Origin: Sphaerulina vaccinii
Taxonomy: Eukaryota > Ascomycota > Dothideomycetes > Mycosphaerellales > Mycosphaerellaceae
Assembly: GCA_022570795.1 (NCBI GenBank)
Contig: JAKUDP010000019.1
Location: forward strand, 62,001 to 126,000
DNA length: 64,000 nucleotides
Direction: 5' to 3'
The translations under genes and the position numbers were made by a program. Below are positions 21,406 through 33,229 of this stretch, in pieces. The stretch's first letter is position 1. Each line of letters begins with the position of its first letter. Under the pieces are notes generated by a model, which was given only the letters and a program-made list of their open reading frames with translations, was not told the origin of the DNA and did no database searches.

Positions 21406-24351
21406 GCAGTGAGATGGAATGGCAGGCTAATGCTGGGAGACAATGGACGATGCTTTGGATGTGGTGACAGCAACGACAGCTGATCGACAATGTCATCTTT
21501 ACGCTCTTGATCCTCATGATCACGAGAAGGACCGAATAGGCGCTGAGGGTGGGATGGAAGATAGGATTTGGCAGGCTAATGCTGGAAGGCAATGGACGAT
21601 GTGTTGATGATGGCCATGCAGAGAGCCGTGATCGGCGCTCAATGTTGGATGTAATCTGACTGTGATGCTGCACTGTATTGATCCTACGAAGCGGTAGACG
21701 GCGGTAGACGGCTGGGCTGGCTACATTGCTTCACAAAAGAGGAAACGGACCGCAAGGTAATCAGATATCAATAATCACTATTCATCAATTGGCTAAAGAT
21801 TTTGATCCAAGAGTATGAAATCTACCTATTCACTTCTTACTCTTACTCCACTTCTCCACTCGGCACGATGTGTTTGTCTACCAGATCTCAACAGCTGCAA
21901 TGCCTTTCCTAGCTCTCACGTATTCGCATGCAGTCAAGGATGTCGATGCACAGTATACCATGCCAGGCCACGTAAGCAAGCGTGTACCAGGCATATCATC
22001 AGGAACAGGTGCTTCGAAACGAGCCTCATCTCAAGGTACGGTACCACATCTACAGTAGAGTCCCTTCACTCGGCACTTGTTTTCCGAGCCAAAGTGCGAG
22101 TACAAGGTCTGTATGGCATATAGTGTGCTGGCAGAACTTCAGCCTCATGCGCGCATTGGAAGGATGACCGCTGTAGACTCATCAGGAAGTGGGCATCGGC
22201 AGGATCTGTGCCCGTCTCGACTATTGCAAGTAGACGACTGGAGTCGAGGTGCCGTAGCGCTATGGAGTGACTGACAGTTGATCCTTTGGCGGCTGTGCGT
22301 GGGATTTGAAGAGATCGTATGGGATCATTGGTGGGCTTTTCTCGCTGTGAACGGGAAGTGAACAGGGACGACCCTGTTGTATGCTGCATGAATTTTTGTG
22401 GCGCCGGCGTGTTGGCAGTGCGGCGTCTGCAAGTGAAGGTGGATAAGTCGCAAAGGATTGACGAGTCCGTTACACAATACTGTTGTCTGTAGGGTGTTGT
22501 CTGATATGAGTGTCAGAGTGATTGTTCGTTCTGGTGGATACTGAAGCCATTGCTGTTCTCCAGCGATCGACAGTGGAGAATGAGATGGCGGTTCTGTAGT
22601 GAGGGTCTCTGATCACGAAGTAGTGCCGCCGCGTTGTGGACTGTCTTTGCTCGGCGATCGCAGCTGGTTGCACAAGAGCAAGTCGTCGGAAGTGCTGTTT
22701 CATGCTAGCAGCTTTCGCAGCAGTCTCTTCCTACTCAACCCCTTAGCTTCCGCGGCCATCATCGCATAGAGACCAAGACGGTTTGGGCCATACTGTTGAC
22801 CATGACGGAGGACTGGTATGGATCTGGGCACTTGTCGAAATGGTCTGGGTGCTTCTCACCGATCACGAGTTCGTGCTATTGATCCATCGCAGATACACCA
22901 ATGGCAGACATCCCGTTGCCTCAGGATTGCATCACTGAGTCCAGTCCTTACTAGGACAATCGCAGTGCCTCTAGCTCACTCTGGCGATCAGCAGTGTTGC
23001 TCGTGCGAGATGTATGTTGAGTAAAGCGGTTTGCAGTCTGTCAGGTGCCGACTACCCTGAGTGAATGGCTGCCTCGTGCTGTCAGCTCGACATCAGCGAC
23101 AGGGACTTAAAGACAGCGCGTGTTGCACAGCAGCCTCACTGCACGCCTCAGCACCGTGTCAAGGCCTCGCTGACATGTGCTCCACCACGACAGTAGTAGT
23201 CAAATGGAAGACGAGCCGCAAAGCAGGTACCCTGAGATACCGGTTCTCGCGAAGGCCTGGACTGTTGCTCGCCTTACTTGCTTGTCTTGCATTACAGCCA
23301 GAATAGTCTAGGTTGAACTACGCTGCTCTTGATTCGTGCTGTGCATCGGCAAAGATAGCCTCATCTCACAAGCATTTGTGATAGATCTCGAACCTTTGCA
23401 GTAGTGAGCTGTAAAGCTAGGACTTTACTGCTCATGAACCATCAAGCGCATCGAGGCGTGGGTCTGTCTTGCCAATGCGAGGTCTTTGCAAACAGATCTC
23501 AATGGAAAGAATAGTCTGCAGGCCGTGGTCCCGAAGCGGTGAGGTCAAAGTCCCGCTATAACAAGAAGATGCGATTACTCGTCTTGGTCTAGCGAAGCGT
23601 GTATTGATGCTGGCTATGGCGCAAGTAGTGGATCGTCAGGGTAGATGTTATAGGCTCGAGCGTGAGCCCAATGCAATGGTGGACAAGCTGGCGGGTAAAC
23701 TGCTGTAATCAAAATCGCTATTCCTGATGTGTACAGATGCGATCTTCACAGGCAGTAATTCGATAGGCTAGACGGGGTTCAAAGTGGCTCTCTTGTAATT
23801 GATCTTCGATGACAGATTTGACAGATGAACTGGCAGTCTTCCGCGGATGCGTTCGTCCGTGGGTAGTCACTCCTCAAGGATGTATTTGAGTGAACTGCTT
23901 GAATTGTCCGGTTCTGGCCCGTTGCTGATAGCGTCGACAAGTTCATGGTATCAAGATCGTGAGGCTTTCGTTGTGGTGATGATCCTGGAGGAGATCAAGG
24001 AAGTGGCAGCCGCCCCAGAATAGAACTGAGCCGCTGTGACGGCAAGGAAGGATCGGACCTCACCGTCGTTCACTTGGCAATTGCACGTGAAGGCGGCGCT
24101 AGACGTCCAGAGATGTGGTTGTCAGGAGCTCGTTTCACTACACTCTTTGCAATCTCAGGCACGAAATCGTGCAGCACCGTACTTTTGTACTGTAGGTTGA
24201 TGTCGGTTGTCTGCTGTGGCCAGATCGATTCTGTAGCACGAACCAGAGATCACCCGACATCTCTTTCTTTCGGCCTCCGCTGATACCGTTATCGCCCTCA
24301 GAGCACGCGACCTGGGTGAGAGACGTCTTTTGGTCAGCTCATATCCTTACG
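21406..24351. other. Gene-free 2.9-kb interval
   Basis: The 3' side (to about 21700) follows the Zn2Cys6 gene and contains a direct duplication of a GGCAGGCTAATGCTGG segment near 21421 and 21570. The rest has no credible ORF or RNA. It ends with the upstream region of the FYVE-RING gene. Confidence 0.5.
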
Positions 24352-26334
24352 ATGAGCAGACAGAATCGTCCAGACTCTGGCCAAGCGAACAACGATGACG
24401 CCGGCGTAGACTTCCTAGACTTCTTACGATCTGCTGGCGGAACTGTACCCCTCGCCCACGATCGATCACCATCGCAGCAGAACCAGCAGCAGAGGCAGGC
24501 TGATCAAAGATTCATCGAATCCCTCCATAACCGTCGAAGCACACCATACTTCAGCCACGGTGGGCCTCCGCGATCGAGCAGGAACGATCAAGCTGCTCGT
24601 GATCAGGCTTTCGCTGCAACGCTCGCCCACCATCGATCAGCTCGACATCATTATCAGGAACAACAACCACAGCAGCAGAGTACGAACGATTCGGCTGAAC
24701 GAAAGAGACGGCATACAGGCTTAGAACACGCGAGGCGGACTCACCCATACCCTGGCTATCCTGCTAGGCCTCCAGGCGTCAGCGGTGCGGGGCGGAGCTC
24801 TAGCCACAACGGTCAGCAGGGAAGCTCGCAGGTGAGCCCGCTGGTCGGAACCAGTGCTGAGGACGCGATAGACCTGACTTCTTCTCCACCTTCACGACCA
24901 ACGGCGAGACCTGGTTACGCAAGAATGGAGAACAGTAGTGGCAGTGGAGGTCGTGGTATTGCCCAGGCTCTCAATACACAGCGAAGGCGACATGGCGAGA
25001 GACAGAACAGCGACACGCTCCCCCGATGGCAGCCTGACGACGAAGTTGCATCATGCCCTGTCTGCGCCACCGACTTTAGCATCCTATATCGGAGGCATCA
25101 TTGTCGCAAGTGTGGTCGCGTGGTTTGCGCACGTTGCTCACCACATCGAATTACCATTCCACGACAGTACATTGTTCAGCAACCAAATCAGTCCACCAAC
25201 GCAGAGTCGACCGTCGACGCAATCAATCCAGCACTTGGCGGAGGTGAAGTTGTCCGTGTCTGCAACCCATGTGTGCCAGATCCGTGGCACCCGGACACCA
25301 ACACAATGCCGCCACAACGACCAATTCCAGGCTTGTTCAGCTCAAGACTCCTCGACGAAGACATGCGCGCCGCTGGCGTCTCGCCGCATCCTGAGCCACC
25401 ATTCTCAGCTCCTACCCACCCACCTACCAGTGCAGACTTGGCCGCTTCGAGAAATCGGCTGCCTCCAGGTTTCAACGATCCACAAGACTTCGACAGATCA
25501 TTTGCTAGACGCGATCGCTCGCAGAGTCACCAGCAGACAAGTCAGCGCCGCCCATCTGAGTTGACACGCCTGGTCGCCGAATCTCGCAATGAAGCTGGAC
25601 CTTCGAGCCAAACCACCGCCACAGACCCTCAGCCTGGCCAACCGCGTCAACGATCAGCCTCACACTTTGCTCACGGTTCCACGAGTCACCGTGCCCCACT
25701 CAACGACTTCGCCCACAGTGCCACTACTCGCCGTGCCTCAGGCAACGAACGTCAGAATCCGACTCCGCCGTATCAACCGGTTGAGGAGGGTGATGCTCTT
25801 CTGCGATTCCACACACAGAGACAAGCTAATAGCGGTCATCTGCACTTGGCACCTGAAATGCTCCCTGACGAGCTTCGTGGCAATCCGGTCCCTTACAGAC
25901 CCAACGCAGTCCCACGACCGGTCCCACGCCGCCAAGTCCCAGAAGAGGATTGCTGCCCAGTCTGCGGCAAAGAGATGCCACCGGGTGAAGCTGTCCGTGA
26001 GCGCCACATACAAGAGTGTCTCGATTTACATATGGCCCCGCAATCCCCGCCGCCAACGACAACTTCAGGAAGCGCTCCGGCTGAAGCTTCACGACCACGC
26101 GCAGCGAGCTTCAGACCGCGCGGAATCTACAAATATGAGGCCACGGAGAAGGATTGTGGTGTAAGGCCAGATGATGGAGAGGTACGCCAGTGTAACATTT
26201 GCTTCGAAGAGTTCATGCCTGGCGATAAGCTTGTGAGAATGGGTTGCTTGTGTGTCTTCTGTGACGAGTGTATCAATGCTTGGTGGGCTACGAAGGGCCA
26301 GGAAGTGTGCCCAACTCACGACAACGGTCAGTAG
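24352..26334 (+). CDS. FYVE and RING finger E3 ubiquitin ligase (Pib1-like)
   Basis: A single exon of 660 residues, started at ATG 24352 (MSRQNRPDSG); the frame is open 36 bp further upstream but without a better start. The FYVE domain at about residues 225-305 has all three signature motifs: WQPD, RRHHCRKCGR and RVC. A small CPVC...H...C zinc motif lies at about 533-556. The C-terminus is a RING variant: CNIC, then CLCVFCDEC, then CPTH, a form found in fungal Pib1 homologues. The linker is long, Gln/Pro/Ser-rich and presumably disordered. By homology it binds PI3P on endosomes and vacuoles and ubiquitinates endosomal cargo or regulators. The order FYVE then RING matches yeast Pib1, which is much shorter (about 286 residues). 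Confidence 0.9.
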   Translation: MSRQNRPDSGQANNDDAGVDFLDFLRSAGGTVPLAHDRSPSQQNQQQRQADQRFIESLHNRRSTPYFSHGGPPRSSRNDQAARDQAFAATLAHHRSARHHYQEQQPQQQSTNDSAERKRRHTGLEHARRTHPYPGYPARPPGVSGAGRSSSHNGQQGSSQVSPLVGTSAEDAIDLTSSPPSRPTARPGYARMENSSGSGGRGIAQALNTQRRRHGERQNSDTLPRWQPDDEVASCPVCATDFSILYRRHHCRKCGRVVCARCSPHRITIPRQYIVQQPNQSTNAESTVDAINPALGGGEVVRVCNPCVPDPWHPDTNTMPPQRPIPGLFSSRLLDEDMRAAGVSPHPEPPFSAPTHPPTSADLAASRNRLPPGFNDPQDFDRSFARRDRSQSHQQTSQRRPSELTRLVAESRNEAGPSSQTTATDPQPGQPRQRSASHFAHGSTSHRAPLNDFAHSATTRRASGNERQNPTPPYQPVEEGDALLRFHTQRQANSGHLHLAPEMLPDELRGNPVPYRPNAVPRPVPRRQVPEEDCCPVCGKEMPPGEAVRERHIQECLDLHMAPQSPPPTTTSGSAPAEASRPRAASFRPRGIYKYEATEKDCGVRPDDGEVRQCNICFEEFMPGDKLVRMGCLCVFCDECINAWWATKGQEVCPTHDNGQ

Positions 26335-26377
26335 ATGATAGCACGACTTACTTGACGACATAGTCGCGAAAAAATAG

Positions 26378-26990
26378 CGTTTGGTAGCCAGCTCTCCGAG
26401 CGGACCAGGCGACTACGCTCGCTGGAGCCGCGGCATTGGAATGAGAATATTTGAACAAGCAAACGGAGATGTGCAGTCTCAAGTGCCTGGTAAGCCGTGT
26501 TAACTGATCATTTGCCACTAGTATCTCCAGCCCACGGAACATGACTACGCTCCCAAGCTCGCAGACAAAGCAGCAACGCGATCCTCGAGGCATTCCAGAG
26601 CGATCTGGTTGCTAGCTCTTCGAGCATCTCAGGCAGCCAAGCTCAGCAGGGCGGCGGCGTACGAATAGGAAAGATTTGACAAGCAGATAGAGACACACAG
26701 TCCATACTGCCTAGTGAACTTGGTTCTACTGACTCCTGTGCCACTATGATCTCCAGCCATCGAACAAATCTACGCCACTCGATTCGCCGATATGTTAACA
26801 GCCACGATCTGAAGGCATAGCAGAGTGATGTGGTAGCTGGTTCTCTGTACGATACAGGCGGCCACGCTCAGCAGAACGGCAACGTACGAATTAAGATATC
26901 CGGCAGCACCGACGGAGACTCATGTCCAGTGCCAGGGACTCTCCGCATAGCTGTCCCAGGCTACGCTACTCGACTCGCAGGCATGGCAGC
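26378..26990 (+). repeat. Degenerate tandem repeat, about 225-bp unit, three copies or more
   Basis: Corresponding landmarks recur about every 225 bases. A GTAGCNNGNTCT segment occurs near 26380, 26608 and 26831. It is followed by GGC..GC-CGTACGAAT (26657 and 26887), GAACAAGCA/GACAAGCAGA (26453, 26675), and ATCTCCAGCC near 26523 and 26750. Copies are diverged by perhaps a quarter of positions. The first copy contains an intron-like GTAAGC...CACTAG segment (26490-26521), suggesting that old exon-intron sequence was duplicated. It follows the FYVE-RING stop directly. Confidence 0.6.
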
Positions 26991-27129
26991 CATACAGGTT
27001 CGAGGCATGATCAGAGAGCTAGCCAGATGTATGACTTCACTCGAAGATGCTTGCATGCTTGCCACTGACAGCTCTGAGCCATCTAGGATGTCCACGCCAC
27101 CTTACGTAGAAACGGAGCAGTATCCAACA

Positions 27130-27771
27130 TTTACAGGCGGTACAAAGAAGAGAAGGCAATGGACAGCGGCGATGATGACGAGGAGGAGGAGCCACGAGAT
27201 GTCAAAGACTACAACCAGTTCAAGGGGCCACGAGAGCCATAGTGGCAAATCAGATCCTGGCATGATTGGTATGGAGAGCCAGTTATCACAGGTAGAGTAT
27301 GATCTTCTGCGAGACAACACCAAGACATTACCGCCGCAGATCCTGGGGGCGACCAGCTCGAGCGCGAAGAAGAAGAGTTGCTCAAACAGGGTCACCTCGA
27401 GTAGTTGAGCGCGAAGGACCAGGGCCGCGTCGCTTTGGAAAAGAAGTCGAAAGAAGTTACAACAGAGAAGAAGGACATCGAGACACGTCTAGCTGGAAAA
27501 GATGATATCCGGACGCTTATAACTGCCTTGAGCCAGGCGGCATCCGAGTTCGTCAACAAGCGTGATAAGAAGCGTGCCCAGGCCGCCATCACAACCGTAC
27601 GTGCTCTGATCCATGCCATAGGAGGCGAAAAACATGGTCGATGTAGTGGAGAAGCTCGCCGAAAAGATCGCAGATGCCTCTCTCGAAGAGATCCAAGCCA
27701 TGTCCGAGCAGGACAAGGATGACGTCTCGAGGTTTCCTAAGTACATCGAGCACGACAAGCCCGGAGAATGA
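27130..27771 (+). pseudogene. Broken gene for a Lys/Glu-rich protein
   Basis: Protein-like sequence can be followed in pieces through several frames. An acidic stretch (RYKEEKAMDSGDDDEEEEPR) lies near 27137-27200. Then comes LEREEEELLKQGHLE ending in TAG at 27404-27406. The same frame then runs through KSKEVTTEKKDIETRLAG and FVNKRDKKRAQAAITT to about 27640. After a one-base frame change, MVDVVEKLAEKIADASLEEI continues to TGA at 27771. One nonsense codon and at least two frame changes indicate an inactivated gene. I do not recognise the family. An alternative is a highly interrupted live gene, but no splice sites repair the breaks. Confidence 0.45.
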
Positions 27772-28192
27772 CTGCATAGCGTGAGCATCCCCCATGCCAC
27801 TCACAACTTCCACGCTGCCGCGAGTACAGATAGGGCAGTATCGAACGTCCGTAAGCCTTCGGAGCGATATTCTGCTTTCTCCAGGCGCCGACGAGACATG
27901 CGAGCCCTCAAAGGCACCCGGGGCGTCCACAAGACAGTATTGAAGACTCGATCTCTAACAGAGCGATAGCCTGCTAGCCGTAAGCGTTGCTGAGCTGATC
28001 AAGACCTCCACGCTAACTCCTTCGCAGTCAGGGTAGTACTCGCGCCTTGCAGGCTTCCGAGCGATGGTCCACTGCTGTGTCAGGAGCTTTGGCAAAGCTA
28101 CGAGTCCCACGCTGCTTTGATTGCGAATGGGGCCGTACTGAAAGTTCCAGGGTCTATAAGAGAGATATTCCTGTCATATCAGCAGCTGTGGT

Positions 28193-28342
28193 TGTTGATC
28201 GAAGATGCTCGGATTGGTGAGTTACTATCTGAGGATCAGAGGTAGGCTATATACCTAATGCTAATAAGACAACTGTCTCTATAAGCAAGACTCTGTGTAA
28301 TATAGAGGGCTCCAACCCGGATAGGGCTACGCCCTATCAACA
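28193..28342. mobile_element. Solo LTR, copy 2 (150 bp)
   Basis: It starts TGTTGATC and ends CCTATCAACA, giving TG...CA ends with a 7-bp inverted repeat. Flanks are GTGGT on the left and GCGGT on the right, a 5-bp target-site duplication with one C/T difference. It shares long identical blocks with copy 1 (for example CTAATGCTAATAAGACAACT) and the same 3' hairpin. No internal region is present. Confidence 0.8.
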
Positions 28343-28634
28343 GCGGTGAGCTTCCACTTCTATCTGAGATGCTGATGAGAGGCTGAGCTCAGCTTATTCG
28401 AGGCGGAAACGAGACCAAAGGGCCAGAAGAGATAGTTACGGTCATTAACAATGTGATACGCGGACTTCAGGTTGAAACAGGGTTCGGTTTATATGGTATG
28501 GGGGTTTCCTTTCCACTGTAGCGTGTTGAGAACGGATGTCGATCCTTCAGCATATCTGCGTCTGCTGCTTGATCGTTATGCTAGCCATACAGGGGTCCTT
28601 CGTTTGAAGGTAATGCAGGCCTTCGTTGACTGCG

Positions 28635-30180
28635 TTACCCTCTGCTCCAGTCCGAAGGACCCATGAGTGCAGCACGCTTGAGCGCGAGGTTCTCCAGCGA
28701 GGCGCGCTCGAACTCATCGAAGAAAATTTCATCGCGATCAGTCGTTGGCTCAACTCTGCGTTGCGAATACATGTCTCGTACAGCTGTAGTATTCCTCCTC
28801 TCAATGGTGACTGGTCTGCCTTCAAAGAACCTGGGTTGCCGCCTACGCCCGATGTCGAAGACATGCTTTGCTTCTGTGGCCCTGCCTACAGAATACAAGG
28901 CATGAGCCGTCTCTCTCAACTTCATGTTAATGGTTTTGTCAAACCAGTCGTCACCTGTGTTGAAGAAGGCTTCGTAACGAGCGTCGACATGGGGGAAATA
29001 TGCCAGGGCTAAATCTGGTCTCGGACCATTCGGATGATGGAGGTCCATTGCCGCCTTCACCCATTCATACCACATGCGTTGTTCGACTGACCAGTAGCCA
29101 ATGATCTTGATGCAATCTTGGAAAAGTGTTACGTCGATACCGCGCGTGTCCATTACAGTCAAGCGTGAAAGCAGCCAGTCTCCAGAAACACCAATGTACA
29201 GCTTTGGTTCATGAGTCTGGTATACTGCCCCCAACCTTGAGAAGATGGCTAGAGAGTCGTTCATACCACTGATTGGATTTTGCCCCAATATGCGGCGGAT
29301 TCAAGAGCTGATCGCATGACGGAGCCTGGCCATCGACTTTGTTCTCGTTTTGACCATGTCAAGGCATATCGAGGAGTGTGCTTCATGGTGATCCATTGGA
29401 AGAGCGTGTCGATTTGGTTCTGTGCAACGAGGCTGTGAACGAGAACGTTCATGAAGCCGATGCGCTGTGCTGAGTCAACCTGATCGAAGGCGTCTATGAG
29501 GTACCATCGTAGGGCACGAGTCTGAAAATCTGATGAGCTGTGCCTCAAGCAGATTGTTGAGACACTAGGCTTACCCCGACATTGCTTGTGATATACTGTT
29601 CGCGCGCTGCAGCTTTGGTGTTGTAGTCGCGGCGAGTGCGAGCAACGAAAGCTTCCAAGCATGACTGGACGAGGTCTAGAGATGCCTGCGGCTGATCTAG
29701 GACCTGTAGAGGGTCGTTTTGCAATTCTGTCGGTAGCTTTGACTCTGCATCAAGCTTCGATATCCAGAGACATGGCTGCAAGGGTGTGTATCGTGGCTTG
29801 TCCTTGAGGTGGAAGTCGTAGAAGTTCCATTGTCTCCCAGCTGTGTCTGTGATTGTATCGGCATCTGTGGGTGCTGACGCGTGCTCGTAGTCAGATCTCT
29901 CACCCGACTTGACTGAAGAAGGAGAAGAGTCGATAGGCTCGTAGGCATATTGCTTGGGCGGAGTTCGTGTGGAATCCGTTTGTTGTCCAGCGGCGCGAGT
30001 GGCCAAGTACCTTGTGCATGATGCTACATGGCGAGACGCGAGACCTTGCTGAAGTCGAATACCGAGCGCTGTGAATGATACAGCAATGGCTTTGTGCATC
30101 ATGCTGTTGATGAGAGATGGTGAGGGAAGGTAAGGCAAGACGCGTCGGCAGAGCGGACGGGAAAGGCCGCGAATCCACAT
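28635..30180 (-). CDS. Probable mitochondrial protein, family not recognised
   Basis: Three exons: 30180-29575, 29521-29267 and 29216-28635, giving 480 residues. Introns of 53 bp (GTAAGC...TCAG) and 50 bp (GTATGA...CCAG) are both phase 0, and together they bridge three otherwise separate ORFs. The N-terminus is rich in Arg/Leu/Ser and lacks acidic residues (MWIRGLSRPLCRRVLPYLPS; later GLASRHVASCTRYLATRAAG), typical of a mitochondrial presequence. The rest is helical, with phrases such as RALRWYLIDAFDQVDSAQRI and RETAHALYSVGRATEAKHVF. These suggest paired-helix repeats of the PPR/ATPase-expression-factor kind, but I cannot assign a family. The C-terminal 60 residues are charged. Confidence 0.7.
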
Positions 30181-30437
30181 GCCTCATCTTCGGGACATCA
30201 TGGCAGGGCAGCAGTAGCACCTTAGTGAAGTCAGTGCAAGGTCAGATCATGTACAGCTCGCCGAGAACAGTGTCTAGGCAATGATCAAAACCGCTCATGA
30301 AGGGATGGAAGTAAGATTGGACAGAAAGCTGATATGAGCACGAAGCTGGTAGTCTGATCTGGTCGTTCCTTCATTACATTCTGTCTGTCATTCGCAACAA
30401 CTCTCTATCCAACTTCAGACCATATGGCATCAGCGGC

Positions 30438-32842
30438 TTACTTGAGCAGTAACTCGGCAGCAGCATAGATCCTTCCAGTAATGATACCAGCCCACTTCTT
30501 AACGTTCTCCGCATCATGATCTTCGAGCGACTCTACGAGGCCAGGGAATGTGGCACCCGCATACCCAGTCCATCTACCAGGCGCAAAGATAACATGCTTG
30601 AACCAATCTCGCTTGTCAAGTCCACCAGCATACAAGAATTGTCGTTCGAGGAACTTATACTTCTTGTTCGTAGTCCTGACAGCTTGATAGAGAGCTTTCT
30701 TCCTCTTATCTGAGATCTTGAGGTCGCTTAGGTGAGATTCGAGTTTCGTAGCAGAAGCGTCGAACTCGATAGAGGCGTCTTGAAAGTATGCAACAGCTTC
30801 ATCTAGCTTCTTGAAGGGGTCCGCGAGCTTGAGGAGATCCCATTGCTGTTCTTTCGCAAAAGCTTTCACGCTGTCGAGGTACTTCTCCAAACCGATAGCG
30901 TAGTCTGTGGCGTTGAATTGCACGATTGGCTCTTCTACGAGCTTCGCAGCCAGCAGACTGATGATCTTCGCGATTGTGATGTGGTACTCGAAGCCAGGGT
31001 CACCGTAAGTGTCCATCCAGTAGAAGCTGTCATAGTTGCTGTGATAGTGGTAGACAGGGTCGTTTGGTCCGGCACCGAAACCAACGTCGATGGATGAGAT
31101 GCCTGCGAAGTCTTGGAATGCCGTGAAGTCACTGCCAGAGCCCATTGTTGAGATGTGCCCATTCCAGGTGTCGCGGACTGTGGTTCCTTTGACGGTCTGG
31201 TTTGGCGAGAGGACGTCGCCAGTGACATCGTAGATGGCCTTGTTCAGGACTGGTGCCGCTGAAGTGGTGAAGTGCTTGCCTCTTGCGCCGACGTCGACGT
31301 TGATGTATGCGATTGTGCTTGCGGAGAGCCAGGGCAGGTACTCCTCGACCCATTCTGTAGATCCAATCAAGCCGTACTCTTCGCCATCCCATGATGCGAA
31401 GACGATCGTGCGGTGTGGCTTCCAGCCTGATTCGAGAGCTTTGCCGAATGATCGAACGACTTCGTTGAGTGCAGCAGAGCCGGAGTTCGGATCTCCTGCA
31501 CCCCCAGCAATCCAGGCATCTCTGTGATTCCCGATGACAATGACCTCGTCTGATACTGTGCCGTTGATGACTCCGATAGCGTTCCACAAAGGTGTGGTGA
31601 CATACTCCTGCTTGTTCATCAGGTTGATCGTAAGTGACTCTGGTGAAGGGCCGATGTTATAGTTGACGCCCTTGTAGCCGAGACCGCCGCCTTGCCAGTA
31701 TTCAGAGAAGGAAGAGACGTTGGGGCCATGTCCATTGAGTGCCTTCAGAATTGGAAGAGCCTCCTTGTACGAGATGGGCAGTGAAGGAATGTCTGGAATC
31801 TTGCCCTCAACCGATTGGCGGGGTACACCAGGCTTTGAGGGATATCCAATCGTGGTTGGGTCGCCAGGGGCGAAGGACAGATACTCAACGCTGCCTCGTT
31901 GCACAGAGCTTGGATTCCTGGCTGGTCCATCTGGGTATGTCTTGTAGCCATTCTCTTCTGTGACCTCGCCATCGTCACCGGGGTCGCTGTACATCACAAC
32001 ACCAACAGCGCCCAGTTCAGAAGCGCGAGCCACCTTGAGACCTCTGAAGTTGGCACCGTACTTTGCAATGACAATCTTGCCCTTAAGATCGATGCCTGCA
32101 TCGACGAGCTCTTGGTAGTCTTGGATGGTGCCATAGTTCGCATACACGAACTGTCCAGTAACATCGCCGTTCGCAGAATAGCCGTGGAAGACAGGTACGC
32201 GATCTGTGAGGTTCGTCGTAGGGTCTTCCTCGAGAATGTCCTCTTCCAGCGTAGCCTCGAATTCGACCTTGCCATCCTTCAGGAGAGCCAGTCTGTGGCC
32301 CAGAGGGTAGTTGATGTAGACATCGTAAGAGACCACCTCTGCATGGTGGACCCCGAACTCTTTCCATAGATCCTTAGTCCATTGTGCTTGACTCTCATTC
32401 TTGCCTGCCAAATGCGGTCCTGCCGTGTAGTATTGACTCCATTCTCTTGCCTTCTTCGCGTCTGGTGTGTCTAGCAATGTCTTCTTCAGCTGCTTATAGC
32501 TGATACCGTGTGACTCTGGCCATGATTGATGTGGCAGCTCTTCAATCGCGAAATGCTCAGTTCCTTCTCGCGGCTTCCCTCTCAGGATGTCGGTGTTTCC
32601 TGTAAGAGCGATACCAAGGAAGATGGTTACCGCGGTCAAGAAGATCGAAGTGAGAACGATGGTGCATGTTCGACGGACCTATGCAACACATATATAGTCA
32701 GCAGGGCTCCAGGTTTTCCTTGATGCCCTTATATACTCACCCTAGCATGAGGGTACCGGTCCCTCTGCTCAGCGACTGGCACGTTCTGGATGAGCGGCGT
32801 TCGTTCGCTCGACATATTGAGCTGTTTCTCTGTTGCCGCCAT
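30438..32842 (-). CDS. M28B metallopeptidase, glutamate carboxypeptidase II / transferrin-receptor family, type II membrane protein
   Basis: Two exons: 32842-32741 and 32678-30438, giving 780 residues; the 62-bp intron (GTGAGT...ATAG) is phase 0. Exon 1 encodes the cytosolic tail. Exon 2 opens with a signal anchor (VRRTCTIVLTSIFLTAVTIF, about residues 35-58). A PA domain follows at about 195-300, then the M28 catalytic core. GNHRDAW at about 417-423 gives the first zinc ligand, DPNSG the bridging Asp, and WDGEEYGLIGS (about 464-474) the catalytic Glu and next ligand. NVDV and VYHYHSNYDSFYW give the remainder. The C-terminal TfR dimerisation-like domain is complete. All zinc ligands are kept, so an active peptidase is expected, unlike the transferrin receptor itself. 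Location is probably vacuolar or plasma membrane. Confidence 0.92.
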
Positions 32843-33229
32843 TGTCAGCTGCGGCTTAGCTGTGGAAGGGAACGATACGAGACCTACACTAATCGATTAC
32901 ATTGATGGATATATGTTCATACTGGCCTAGCATCGGCCAGCAATGCGTGATAGCTTGGCCGAAGCTGTCACCAATCGTTCGCCAAACCAGCATGCTATGA
33001 CGCTGAGCCCTTGAGCTTCTGCCACACCAGGATTGTGTGAATGGAACGTTCCGGCCCTAGCGCAAACGCACCTCCCTGATTCCTCGTTCCTCGACAACTC
33101 GACTGGACCTCGACTACTTCGCACCAACATCGACTACTACCCGCGACGAAACGATCAATTCACTCTCCAACGCATCACCATTGACATTGCACCCATCATA
33201 CTACCACCACGACCACAACCCTGTCGAGC
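32843..33229. promoter_or_regulatory. Shared divergent promoter region (M28B peptidase / BuGZ-like gene)
   Basis: 387 bp between two divergent start codons. The side next to the plus-strand gene is CA/CT-rich (CTCGACTACTTCGC, CTACTACCCGCG), a usual feature of fungal 5' leaders. I see no clear TATA box or repeated operator. Confidence 0.5.

Noticed and set aside
22066..24283. Coding genes between the Zn2Cys6 and FYVE-RING genes
   Set aside because: Only short ORFs in competing frames, without introns or recognisable motifs.
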